A stretch of 64,000 nt of DNA from Syngnathus acus (Eukaryota > Chordata > Actinopteri > Syngnathiformes > Syngnathidae), in the NCBI RefSeq assembly GCF_901709675.1, contig NC_051087.1, positions 607,001-671,000 of the forward strand, in the 5' to 3' direction. This document shows, piece after piece, positions 41,385 through 64,000 of the stretch (position 1 is the stretch's first letter; each line of letters opens with the position of its first letter). The notes beneath the pieces are model-generated. The model was not told where the DNA came from and ran no database searches. It saw nothing but the letters and a program-made list of their open reading frames with translations. Position numbers and translations under genes: made by a program.

Positions 41385-41699
41385 TGCTTCTTGCTGTCAT
41401 TTCAAAAAGAAAAGTCAAGGCCTGCAAGCCCCTCATTCATCTCCATTTGACCTGTGTGTGTGTGTCTCCGTGTAAGAAAGTTACATTGCAACTTGAAAGT
41501 ATACGACATCAAATTTCTGGTCACATGACCTTTAACTAAGAAAATTCCTAAAATATATTTTTTTTTTCTGGAAAATGACTCAAAAAAGAAAGCAGGTGAA
41601 GAAAATTGCAATTTTTTCCCTCCCAAATTATTGAGTGACTTTTTTTTGCTGGACTTTGGCTCGCTTTCCGACCGTTTGACATTGAGAATGCGTGCCGAT

Positions 41700-41892
41700 T
41701 TGGTATGTATAGCGGCGCCTTGATCGATACGCTCTTAGCGCGTCACCAGAAAAAAAAAAAAAGGGAGTTTGGGAGGGAGCAGCTGAGCGGATGGAGCGTG
41801 CTTGCCTCTGGAGGCTGTCTGGCTGTCTGTCTGTCTGGCTGCATCTTCACGCCTGCTCCGTCATTTTGGACAGGGACTCTCAATCGGAACAG
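41700..41892 (+). other. sstr3: candidate sstr3 5' UTR exon
   Basis: A GC-rich stretch ending in a near-perfect donor, GGAACAG|GTAAGTC (41892/41893). The matching acceptor could be GCGCAG|G at 43606-43607, 28 bp before the sstr3 ATG. The left edge is arbitrary; this is inference from splice signals only. Confidence 0.4.
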
Positions 41893-43440
41893 GTAAGTCT
41901 TTTGGATTCCCTGGTAAACACTTTTGGGAGTATCATTAGGAAAAAAACATGATGGATTTTGGGGTGACAAAATGTTTCAACTGGAGCAGGAATTTGATTC
42001 TTCACACATGGGGAGACTTTTTTGTTTTTCATTTAAATTGTTTATTTGCAATTTTTGTGCTAAGTATGAAAGCATATTGGATGATGTATTTCAACTGTAT
42101 TAATAGTCTAATTAATATTCTATATCTGCATTCTTGTATTTATCAGACACGCTATTTTGAATGATTGGATTTATTTTGGTCTTATAATGAATGCATTCAG
42201 TATGCATACAAGTGATTTGTGTCGAATCATTTGGAATGTTTGTCACATCATTTCATGAGTCCCGTATTGCATTGACTTTCTGTTTTTATGGATCATTGTA
42301 CCTTTGTATTGTTTCTATTGCATTGTTATTGTCTTTATTATTAAGTGCATAATGAATCATTTTTCAAATTCTGTTATCATCCATTTTGAGGATTTATGTT
42401 TCGTCTCAGGTGTTGCTTGAAATGAGCAAAAATGTATTTTTAAAATATTTGTTAAACTATTTTACATATGATATTTTTATCATGAATACTATATCATGAT
42501 GGACAATGTCTGGCGTCTGTGTTAACGTGAAAGCGTTCAATCGCGCACTGTCCCTCGTCCATGACAGGACAGCGATTGATTATTTTGGGCGAATTTACGA
42601 TCTCATCAATATTGAGGCCATCTGAGAGAACGGAGCAATTTCCCCGGCGTACAGGAGCAAATTGATTCAAATCGACGTTGTCGTCGATGAATCGACTTCT
42701 GCTCGTGTACGCACACGTCGAGCCACCTGAGCGCTACTTGATGCCCAATGGCCGTGCGTCACGTTGTCATTGTGTTGCTTGTCACCCAATCGGCCCCGTG
42801 TCGTTAATTAGCGCTGGGCTTGATCTGGGAAAACACCCAGCATGCATTATGGTGGCATTTCTTTTTTTTTCTTGACCCATGCGTGGTAAGTTCTCGCTCC
42901 CGTAGTTTTCCCTTAGCGCCAAATTACATCAAGGTTGACAAGATGCAGGCCAAATTGTCGGAGAGTTTTTTTTTTCTTGTTTTAGATAGAGAGTTTCAGT
43001 TGTTTGAGAGTTGTACTTTACTTTTTTTTTTTTTCTTTCTTCCACATGCACTGGCGTCCAGTTGGTCAGGGTTCACGGCGGTTGTTTATCCTCCCTATGT
43101 GGGAACATTTTATCCCCAGCCGAGCGGCGCCAATTATCGGCCATTACAAGCAAAGGCCGCGGGTGTGCCTGCGCGCCGCGTAGTGACCATTAGCCAGCCT
43201 TGTTTTGGTTGTGATGGCGTCGGAGCGCCAAGATAATGAGCGCCTTACCATTCAGCTGGCCTCCGTCCGCTTCATCTATTGACATACAGAGTGGAAACAT
43301 CTGGCAGGCCATTTAAAGGACGACAAGACCATTGTTTGCCTTGTTTGACGGGTTATGCATTTGACCAAAAAAAAAAGAATTTGGTCAACTCTAGCGGTAG
43401 GTTATTCATGACGCAACTTTATGGAAAATAAAAACATCAC

Positions 43441-43556
43441 CTGCGAGTGGCTGGCGACCAATTCAGGGTGTCGTCCGCCTTTCGCCCGATGTCAGCCGGC
43501 CGGGATTGGCGCCAACATCTCCGGCGACCCTGAACAGGATGGATGGATGGATGGAA
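43441..43556 (+). mobile_element. fish interspersed repeat with (GGAT)n tail
   Basis: Contains GCTGGCGACCAATTCAGGGT, a CGCCTTTCGCCCGATGTCAG block and GCGACCCTGAACAGGATGG, ending in GGATGGATGGATGG. I recognise this as the 3' part of a very common teleost repeat. It sits about 50 bp before the likely sstr3 acceptor and 80 bp before the ATG. Confidence 0.7.
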
Positions 43557-43635
43557 GTCGCAAAGCAAAGTGGCTCATTTTCTGTTTTCACCTGACGGAG
43601 CGCGCAGGTTTCCCGAATGCCAGCCGACGGTCCCC

Positions 43636-44325
43636 ATGGAGCTCCTTCCGATTAGCCAGGACGTCGTCCCCTCTGCCGCCTGGTCCCTTTTCAACGGCAC
43701 CCACAACTTGACCGGGGAAGCGCCGCCGAGGTCAGAGGGACCCCTCCCGGGCCCGGCGGGCGTCTTGATCCCACTCATCTACGGCGTGGTGTGCGCTGTA
43801 GGCCTGGCGGGCAACACCCTGGTGATCCACGTGGTGGTCAACCACAGCCCGGGGTCGTCGGCCACCAACATCTACATCCTCAACCTGGCCGTGGCCGACG
43901 AGCTCTTCATGCTGGGCCTTCCGTTCCTGGCGGCCCAGAACGCGCTCCTCTCCTGGCCCTTCGGCTCGCTCCTCTGCCGGGTGGTGATGACGGTGGACGC
44001 CATCAACCAGTTCACCAGCATCTTCTGCCTCGCCGTCATGTCCGTGGACCGCTACCTGGCCGTGGCGCAGCCCGTGCGGGCCGGGCGCTGGCGGCGCCCC
44101 CCGGTGGCCAAGGCGGTGAGCGCGGCGCTGTGGCTGGGTTCCTTCGTGGTGGTGCTTCCGGTGGTGGCGTTCGCCGACGTGAGGCAAGGGGACGGGGACT
44201 GCGGAATCGTGTGGCCGGAGCCGGTCGAACTTTGGAAGACCGTCTTCATCGTGTACACCTTCGCGGTGGGATTCTGCGGCCCCCTGCTGGTCATCTGCAT
44301 ATGCTACCTGCTCATCGTCATCAAG
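43636..44325 (+). CDS. sstr3: sstr3 exon A (N-terminus to TM5)
   Basis: Encodes residues 1-230, from [11 protein letters not shown] to CYLLIVIK. Donor AAG|GTAAGG. The reading frame is open further upstream (from 43543) through repeat sequence, but MELLPIS is the plausible start. Confidence 0.92.
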
Positions 44326-44972
44326 GTAAGGAGTGCTTCGGCAAGCGTTGACGTGGCCGCCGTAAAAAGGAAGGGATGGATCATTTTGGTATCGATAACG
44401 GATCGTTTGGTCCTCAGGTCCGCAGCGTCGGCAAACGCGCTCAGGCGACATCGTCGCGGCGCCGTCGTTCCGAGCGCAAGGTGACCCGCATGGTGGTGGT
44501 GGTGGTGGCCGTGTTTGTGCTGTGCTGGCTCCCCTTCTACGCCCTCAACATCGTCAACCTCTTGGTGGTTCTGCCCGGCGACCTGCGAGGCCTCTACTTC
44601 TTCGTGGTGGCCCTGTCCTACGCCAACAGCTGCGCCAACCCCATCCTCTACGCCTTCCTGTCCGACAACTTCAAGCGGGGGTTCCGCAGGGCTCTGTGCC
44701 GGGCCTCACGCCGGGTGCGCAGCCACCAAAGGGTGGACTCGGACGGGGGGCGGCGCCCCACCGAGGACTGGGGCGGCATGGTTGCGCGCGGGCCGGGGAG
44801 CCGAGGGGAAGGGGCCGAGTGCGGCGAAGCGAGCCCGCAAAAGAACAGGACGGAAGGTCCGCAAGGTTCTGGGAGAGAGGGGACTCCCGAGGAGGAGAAT
44901 GGAGGAGGACGGGAGCAGGGAGAGCCAAAGTCACAAAATGAAAAGTCGGCGCTGGAAATCAGCTGCTTGTGA
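43636..44972 (+). CDS. sstr3: Somatostatin receptor type 3, Gi-coupled GPCR
   Basis: Two coding exons give 414 aa (human SSTR3 is 418). Seven hydrophobic segments are visible: TM1 about 43-68, TM2 77-99, TM3 113-134, TM4 158-181, TM5 202-229, TM6 254-279 and TM7 288-311. N-glycosylation sites lie at N20 and N24. The TM3 aspartate is D121, DRY is at 138-140, the likely disulfide is C114-C189, and the somatostatin-receptor signature [11 protein letters not shown] is in TM7. The long C-terminus is rich in Glu, Gly and Ser. TM2, [10 protein letters not shown] and ICL3 (RRRRSER) match SSTR3, and linkage to rac2 agrees with human 22q13.1. It inhibits adenylate cyclase on binding somatostatin. A 92-bp intron splits ICL3, unlike the intronless human coding region. 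Confidence 0.93.
44418..44972 (+). CDS. sstr3: sstr3 exon B (ICL3 to C-terminus)
   Basis: Encodes residues 231-414, from [13 protein letters not shown] through TM6, TM7 and the tail ending SALEISCL. The acceptor is GGTCCTCAG|G. Splicing here is needed to keep frame. Confidence 0.92.
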   Translation, partial: VRSVGKRAQATSSRRRRSERKVTRMVVVVVAVFVLCWLPFYALNIVNLLVVLPGDLRGLYFFVVALSYANSCANPILYAFLSDNFKRGFRRALCRASRRVRSHQRVDSDGGRRPTEDWGGMVARGPGSRGEGAECGEASPQKNRTEGPQGSGREGTPEEENGGGREQGEPKSQNEKSALEISCL

Positions 44973-45182
44973 CTGGCGTGTCCTTTGCGGGTTTCAAACT
45001 TAATGTGTTCCCTTTAGGAAACACAAAACTCCTCAATGATGTCAAGAGACCAAAGAGTCTTTTGTACTCCATTGGAGACCCAACTGTCACTTTCAAAGCC
45101 TTCATTTCACAACCTAACCCTGCCCTCAAAGCGTCATTAAACACCATAAGTAAAAACTTTCAACTCAACTGGATGTGCGTCG

Positions 45183-45311
45183 GCGCTAAAGCTAAGCGCT
45201 AATGCTAAGCGCTAATGCTAAGCGCTAATGCTAAGCGCCAATGCTAAGCGCTAAAGCTAAGCGCTAAAGCTAAGCGCTAAAGCTAAGCGCTACAACTAAG
45301 CGCTAAAGCTA
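45183..45311. repeat. 13-bp minisatellite, about 10 copies
   Basis: The unit GCTAAGCGCTAAT/A is repeated with few changes. Each unit has the palindrome AGCGCT at its core. It lies in the likely sstr3 3' UTR. Confidence 0.95.
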
Positions 45312-45702
45312 GTTCAACCTCAGTGTGGCTGCTGCTAATATAGTTATTGTTGTCTAGATATAGTATATGTATGGTTAATATGTGTAAAATATTCAAGTGT
45401 TATAAGGTATTAACAAAAAAAAAAGCTGAGACTTAAGATAAGAATTCAGTTTTATTGTATTCTTTTTTTTTGTGGTGCAACTAAGCGCGACATTGTGGAG
45501 ATTGCAGTGAAATCCTATTGTGTATTTATTGGACGCTGGCATTTATTTTTTTACATTATAAAAAAAAATCTAGATTTGAAAACAGGTCAATTTGACTGGT
45601 TTATATAGTAATTGTTGTAGCAATTATTGTATGCTTTTGTGTTTGTTATGACTATTTTCATAGGATAGCCGCCATTTTACGCTACCGTATTTGTTTGTAC
45701 AA

Positions 45703-45708
45703 AATAAA
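45703..45708 (+). terminator. sstr3: candidate sstr3 polyadenylation signal
   Basis: An AATAAA hexamer 731 bp after the sstr3 stop, and the first clear one downstream. Confidence 0.45.
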
Positions 45709-45863
45709 ATCACAATTGCCGTTCGATGGCTCTGTGAAATCAATTGAAATGAAGGAGCGATAACGCCTCCTAGAGACCAAAATACAAACTTGACTACAGC
45801 CATTTTCTTTTTTTGGCAGGGAGTAATTAGCATACTAATCACCTGCCCATGAGTACCGCGTCC

Positions 45864-45963
45864 TCATTCGGGCACCACGTCGGCGATCCACTTGAGGTAG
45901 GGCGGGTTGCCTTGGTGGATGGGCAGGCTGATGACTTCGGCCACCTCGTACGGGTGGTTCTGA
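45864..45963 (-). CDS. cuta: cuta exon 5
   Basis: Encodes [20 protein letters not shown] through KWIADVVPE and TGA (45864-45866). The intron before it is 77 bp. Confidence 0.95.
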
Positions 45964-47139
45964 CTGCGAGCGGCGAGGAACAGCGCGCTCGTTAAAATGC
46001 AACAGGGCGCCCCCGATTGACGCACGACTCGAGGACTTACCGCACGTAGTCGGTGAGAGCGAGGACCTTGGAGCTTCTGGTCTTGATCATCTAAATGGGC
46101 CGAAAACGCGCGTCAAACGTCTCGACGTGCATTTTGAAAGGGCCGCTGGCTCGCTCACCAGCAGAACCTCGCTGTCCTCCTGGATGGCCCCTTGCCATTC
46201 GTACCTGGCGATATTAACGACAGCAAAGTTTGACCTGGGCGAAGAATATCCTCCGAATAATCGTGTCGGTGGTTCTCATCAAATACCACCTGAAAAAGTA
46301 CTTAGCTGCTCAATAAATAATAATACGAATCTTGTATTGGGACAGTAGGTAGCATTTACCAGCAGAGGAAGCCCAGGTAAAGGGCCACACTTTTGAGAAT
46401 AACTAACCCAAACTACGAATGACGGATCTTTGTAAAAGTATGATCAGATTGTCTGACGTTAGTTCAAGGTTGCTCCATCAATGAGAGAAGTGTCATTTTG
46501 TTGTGAGCAGCATTGCGCGCGAGTGCGACACTTACACGGATGTGACGGCTGGAACAATGTTGACGCAGGCGGCCAGCTTCTGCTGCACGATGCCCCTGCG
46601 CCAGCAACACAAAACAAACAACACATATTGAGAAAATGTTTTCTTTTGTTTACACTCTTCAAAGAGCACCAATAATATGTGCATTTTTATCAGCAATTAT
46701 ATGCATTAGACATTTAGTATACATTTGATCCTTGTTAAAATATAAAAAAAAAAATCTAATATCTATTGTAAAATATTAAAAAAGATGAAAATAATCGGCA
46801 AAAGAACGCAATTTTTTGAATTAGAAAAAGATACTGGAAAAACTAAATGGAGTGTGGAACAGAATGTAAAATAAGACTGAGCAAAAATGCTTCCTGCTGC
46901 GTCACACACCACACGATGAAGATCAAAATAAGACTGAGCAAAAATGCTTCCTGCTGCATCATACACCACACGATGAAGATCATGAGCAACCTGGCCAAGT
47001 CTTTGGCCACCGTGTCGTTGGGGCAGGTGACGAAGGCGGCCGAGTGCGCGCCAGACGCATACGTCTCGGAAGCCATGGAGAAAGCCCTCGGTCCCACGCT
47101 CCTCAGCAGCTGGAACATAAACACGCTCAGCAGCACCGT
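45864..47139 (-). CDS. cuta: CutA homologue (divalent cation tolerance family)
   Basis: Five coding exons (149, 60, 46, 50 and 100 nt) cover 134 residues. CutA proteins are small trimers of ferredoxin-like fold; the animal form is linked to acetylcholinesterase anchoring. Family motifs in order: [57 protein letters not shown] and [20 protein letters not shown] then LKWI. The first exon carries a hydrophobic stretch ([11 protein letters not shown]) before MASETYASG, like the membrane-proximal N-terminus of vertebrate CUTA. The start codon is unresolved: in-frame Met codons are MFQLL and MASET (near 47118 and 47076), or it lies in a missing upstream exon. In human, CUTA is on chromosome 6, so this place is not shared with the rest of the block. 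Confidence 0.9.
46041..46090 (-). CDS. cuta: cuta exon 4
   Basis: Encodes [16 protein letters not shown] plus CG. The intron before it is 68 bp. Donor CG|GTAAG. Confidence 0.93.
46159..46204 (-). CDS. cuta: cuta exon 3
   Basis: Encodes [15 protein letters not shown], a conserved CutA strand-loop. Acceptor CGCCAG|G, donor CTG|GTGAGC. Confidence 0.93.
46536..46595 (-). CDS. cuta: cuta exon 2
   Basis: Encodes [19 protein letters not shown]. Acceptor GCGCAG|G, donor GT|GTAAGT. Confidence 0.93.
46868..46981. repeat. 57-bp tandem duplication in cuta intron 1
   Basis: Two copies (46868-46924 and 46925-46981) differing at two positions, ending about 9 bp from the weak cuta exon 1 donor. A second duplication, a 32-bp unit with 37-bp spacing, lies at 47203-47271. 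Confidence 0.9.
46991..47139 (-). CDS. cuta: cuta coding exon 1
   Basis: Encodes [20 protein letters not shown] through [17 protein letters not shown]. The acceptor is TCTCCTCGGTCAG|A. The donor AG|GTTGCT is weak and lies at the edge of a 57-bp tandem duplication. Confidence 0.82.
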
Positions 47140-47763
47140 CTGACCGAGGAGAGGAGAAAATGAGGTCATGAGAGCAAACACTTTTGCAGACTTACTGTGG
47201 GGAAAGGAGCAAAGAGCGCAGCCTTTTAATACTAAAAAAAAAGGAGCAAAGAGCGCAGCCTTTTAATACTAACTTAATAGAAGATGCAGACTTTCTTCAT
47301 AAATAGTAAAGTTACATTGACGCACAAGTCTTATAGATTGTACAGCTTGTACACACTAACCAGAAGCCAACCTTGCAGCGCCTCAAAGCGGGGATGTCCA
47401 ATACGCATGCCCCAAACACGTATGGCTGCTTGGGACAAGACACAAGCACATTCGTTAAACAAACACCACAACTAAGAACGTAATGTCGTTCTCTCGGGAC
47501 TTTCAATAAAAACATCTAGCTTACACATTTGCATTTACATAAAAAAACAAGTAAACACATTTTAATCATGCTCAAAAAATGTCGCGTCGAAAGTTTTGCT
47601 TCACCACCTGTCACGCCTCCTTTGTCAAAACAAGCGGTTAGCGTATATTAGCCCCTCAAAGGCAACTCAAGGCCTCTTTATAGGACGTATTTAAAGAGTA
47701 TATCAGTGCCATAAGATAAAAACGATAGTGTTGGTGTGTGTTTTAACGTACGTGTCAATTTAC

Positions 47764-47830
47764 CTGCTGTTTATAGCTAGCGCCAAGCGAGCGAGCGACG
47801 ACACTGCCGTAACGTCGAGAACACGAGAAG
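47764..47830 (-). other. cuta: candidate cuta 5' UTR exon
   Basis: On the minus strand this GC-rich stretch ends in CAG|GTAAAT (47764/47763) and has no ATG. It could be a non-coding first exon of cuta. The upstream edge is not defined. Confidence 0.4.
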
Positions 47831-48289
47831 TTCTACCAGCCGACAACTGATAGTAAGAGATGACAGACACGGGCTGTGTTCAAATATATTCACTTACTAA
47901 TCACAATAAAGGGATTATTTATACTGTGAACTCGACTGTTCACTTATACTCAGGAGAAAATTTGTTTTCCAGCGCTAGTTGATCGCGCAGTTAAATACGT
48001 CATTATGTCGTAAAGTGTGACAACTGCCGTCAATCGTAAAGCCGCGACGTCACTACAAATAAATAAATCGCGTTGGGTTTTGCGACAGATCATTGACATT
48101 GACGACACCACACGTTTGTTTTTAAGGTGGGGGTCGACTTTATTTGTAAAATAAACGACATATTTCATGTTTTTCTCCAGAACGTCTATGGCTCAGTGGG
48201 TAACGGATGGATAAAGTTGAAAAAAAAAAAAAACTATCCCAGAAAAAGATCTAAAATGTAAAATATCATTTTTAATTTTATTTTATTTC

Positions 48290-50200
48290 TTTTAACTGAG
48301 GACAGCGAGAGCCAACTTGAACCGTGCCATCAGGCTAGCGAAGCGAAGCCACAGTCGGAAAATTCAGGATTGTTTCCACGACGCCAATAACACCAGGAGT
48401 ATGTGGCAAGGCATACGGGCGATCACGGACTACAACTCACCCTCCCCCCCGGTGGGTGAGGTTGATGCTGACTTCCTAAATGGTCTAAATAACTTCTTTG
48501 GGCGTTTTGAGGCACTGAACAGCACTCCGGCAGTTAAAACTGTTCCCCACCAGGAAGAGGAGGTCCTCTGCCTTGACTCAGCCGACGTGTGGAAGACTCT
48601 GAGAAGAGTCAACCCACGTAAGGCCCCAGGCCCCGACAACATACCTGGGCGGGTGTTCAAGGAATGTGCAGGCCAGCTGGCTGGTGTCATCACAGACATT
48701 TTTAACATCTCGCTGGACCAAGCCAAAGTGCCAGTGTGCTTCAAGGCTGCCTCCATCATTCCGGTGCCGAAGAAACCTCAAATCACCTCATGGAATGACT
48801 ACAGACCTGTGGCACTGACTCCCATCATGATGAAGTGCTTCGAAAGGCTGCTCAAAGATCACATCGTCTCCAGACTCCCCCCAACATTCGATCCGTTCCA
48901 GTTTGCCTACCGGCAGAACCGCTCCACTGAGGATGCCATCTCCTCCGTTCTTCACCTGAGCCTGGCTCACCTGGAGGGGAGGAACACCCACGTGCGGTTG
49001 CTGTTCCTGGACTTCAGCTCAGCGTTTAATACCATCATTCCACAACATCTGGTGGAAAAACTGGAACACCTGGGCTTCAGCACCCCCCTTCGGAACTGGC
49101 TGCTAGACTTCCTCACCAACAGACCTCAGTCAGTCCGGGTCGGACAGAACACCTCCGATGTCATCACCCTCAGCACAGGCTCCCCTCAGGGCTGCGTCCT
49201 GAGCCCCCTGCTGTTCACCCTGATGACACACGACTGCGCCCCCAGGTTCACCACCAATCACATCGTGAAGTTTGCAGACGACACAACGGTGGTGGGCCTC
49301 ATCAGGGACAACAACGACCTGGACTACAGAGAGGAGGTGGAGCAGTTGGTGGGCTGGTGCAGAGAAAATAGCCTGATCCTGAATGTGGAGAAGACGAAGG
49401 AGATCATCGTCGACTTCAGGAAGAACCAGCCTCACCACGCTCCACTGATCATCAACAGCTCAGCTGTGGAGGTGGTCAGCAGCACTAAATTCCTGGGAGT
49501 CCACATCACAGACGACCTCACCTGGTCTGTGAACACCACAACACTGGTCAAGAGGGCACAGAAGCGCTTGTACTTCCTGCGGAGGATGAGGAGAGCCCAC
49601 CTGCCCCCACCCATCATGAGGACGTTCTACCGAAGCACCATAGAGAGCATTCTGACAAGCTGTCTCTCGGTGTGGTGTGGAGGTTGCAGCGCCTCCGATT
49701 GGAAGAACCTGAGGAGAGTGGTGAGGACAGCAGAGAGGATCATCGGGGCTCCTCTTCCCTCCATTCAGGACTTGTCATCCCAGCGCTGCGTGTCCCGAGC
49801 CCGAAATATTATCAGTGACCCATCACACCCCCACCATGGACTGTTCTCCCTGCTGCCCTCTGGGAAGAGGTTTCGCAGCATCCGCTGCAGGTCCACCAGG
49901 TTCTGCAATAGTTTTTTCCCTGCTGTCGTCAGACTGCTGAACATTCAAACGTAGCATTCCTCTGCACACTTGTAAATACTGCTTTTTGTCTCCTGCACTG
50001 TTAACATACTTTATCACTGCTGCACTTTGTACTTTCATATTTTTATATAGAATGTCACTTTTTTTTTTTTTTATAACCAGCCGAAATACCTCTACATTGC
50101 TGAAAGCCGTATGCAACGAAATTTCGTTTTGTACACACCAGTGTTGACAAAATGACAATAAAGTTCTGTCTAAGTCTAAGTCTCTAAGTCTAAGTCTTAA
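48290..50200 (+). mobile_element. 5'-truncated LINE, CR1/L2/Rex1 group (Jockey superfamily)
   Basis: Starts abruptly inside the ORF after a stop, so the endonuclease half is missing. It then has one open frame of about 545 codons (48317-49954) for reverse transcriptase. Its 3' end has GCAACGAAATTTCGTT, a GACAATAAAG signal and a short (TAAGTC)n tail, as in fish L2/Rex1 elements. Its 5' edge lies about 0.46 kb from the candidate cuta leader exon. The uninterrupted ORF points to a fairly recent insertion. The exact clade is uncertain. Confidence 0.9.
48317..49954 (+). CDS. LINE reverse transcriptase ORF, 5'-truncated
   Basis: Contains the standard RT blocks: KAPGPDNIPGRVFK, WNDYRPVALTPIMMKCFERL, DPFQFAYRQNRSTEDAI, LDFSSAFNTI, SPQGCVLSPLLF and the catalytic FADDTTVVG (FADD at 49271-49282), followed by the thumb and a basic C-terminal region. 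There is no in-frame ATG at the left edge and no endonuclease, so it is not expected to be an autonomous gene. The frame is otherwise intact. Confidence 0.93.
   Translation: MNRAIRLAKRSHSRKIQDCFHDANNTRSMWQGIRAITDYNSPSPPVGEVDADFLNGLNNFFGRFEALNSTPAVKTVPHQEEEVLCLDSADVWKTLRRVNPRKAPGPDNIPGRVFKECAGQLAGVITDIFNISLDQAKVPVCFKAASIIPVPKKPQITSWNDYRPVALTPIMMKCFERLLKDHIVSRLPPTFDPFQFAYRQNRSTEDAISSVLHLSLAHLEGRNTHVRLLFLDFSSAFNTIIPQHLVEKLEHLGFSTPLRNWLLDFLTNRPQSVRVGQNTSDVITLSTGSPQGCVLSPLLFTLMTHDCAPRFTTNHIVKFADDTTVVGLIRDNNDLDYREEVEQLVGWCRENSLILNVEKTKEIIVDFRKNQPHHAPLIINSSAVEVVSSTKFLGVHITDDLTWSVNTTTLVKRAQKRLYFLRRMRRAHLPPPIMRTFYRSTIESILTSCLSVWCGGCSASDWKNLRRVVRTAERIIGAPLPSIQDLSSQRCVSRARNIISDPSHPHHGLFSLLPSGKRFRSIRCRSTRFCNSFFPAVVRLLNIQT

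Positions 50201-64000
<13,800 letters not shown>

Larger units (their letters stand above)
41065..43635. other. rac2-sstr3 spacer and probable sstr3 5' UTR intron
   Basis: Holds the rac2 3' UTR (to about 41400), a candidate sstr3 leader exon near 41700-41892, AT-rich DNA and an interspersed repeat at 43441-43556. No other protein-coding similarity was seen. Confidence 0.6.
44973..45863. other. sstr3 3' UTR and convergent cuta spacer
   Basis: Contains a 13-bp minisatellite (45183-45311), AT-rich DNA and a poly(A) signal at 45703-45708. cuta ends on the opposite strand at 45864. Confidence 0.65.

Noticed and set aside
43732-44451. 239-aa minus-strand ORF, and a 186-aa ORF in another plus frame
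   Set aside because: Shadows of the GC-rich sstr3 coding sequence, kept open by codon bias.
47380-47432. Possible extra cuta exon with an ATG (minus strand, ending GCTGCAAG|GTTGGC)
   Set aside because: Joining it to the next acceptor gives the wrong phase for the conserved CutA frame, and the donor is weak.

Overview
This window is vertebrate nuclear DNA. Every recognisable gene is split into short exons with GT-AG splice sites. The proteins are vertebrate-specific families, and the spacers are full of microsatellites plus LINE and DNA-transposon debris. The compact layout (many introns of 80-150 bp) and the repeat types suggest a percomorph teleost fish; the species cannot be named from the sequence.

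Layout, left to right. (1) 1-16186, minus strand: the 5' half of the T-type calcium channel gene cacna1i. Nineteen coding exons in consistent phase give 1131 codons, from the N-terminus to domain III S2; the rest lies left of the window. Its first coding intron is a U12-type AT-AC intron. (2) 16187-27617: an 11.4 kb spacer with a possible upstream cacna1i exon and promoter near 24.2-24.7 kb. (3) 27618-33530, plus: fam83f, 5 exons, 508 aa, ending in a CaaX box. (4) 34476-38364, minus: cyth4, a cytohesin ARF-GEF, 13 exons, 396 aa. (5) 39047-41064, plus: rac2, 6 exons, 192 aa. cyth4 and rac2 lie head to head with 682 bp between their start codons. (6) 43636-44972, plus: sstr3, a somatostatin receptor, 414 aa, with a 92-bp intron inside intracellular loop 3. 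(7) 45864-47139, minus: a cuta homologue, 5 coding exons. (8) 48290-50200, plus: a 5'-truncated LINE of the CR1/L2/Rex1 group with a long uninterrupted reverse transcriptase ORF. (9) 55216-64000, plus: exons 1 and 2 of cacng2 (stargazin); the gene continues to the right.

Apart from cuta, the gene set matches human 22q12.3-q13.1 (CACNG2, RAC2, CYTH4, SSTR3, CACNA1I, FAM83F), compressed from megabases to 64 kb. cyth4 and rac2 are expected in leukocytes. cacna1i, cacng2 and sstr3 are expected in neurons: a calcium channel, an AMPA-receptor auxiliary subunit and a Gi-coupled receptor.

Exon boundaries come from reading frames, splice-site sequence, phase agreement and remembered vertebrate homologues. 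No alignment or transcript data were available. The clearest unexplained signals are the AT-AC intron, the short cyth4/rac2 divergent promoter with ETS-like sites, short introns that can switch the C-terminus of fam83f and the frame of sstr3, microsatellites sitting on splice sites, and several small transposon copies, one with an exact 8-bp target-site duplication.
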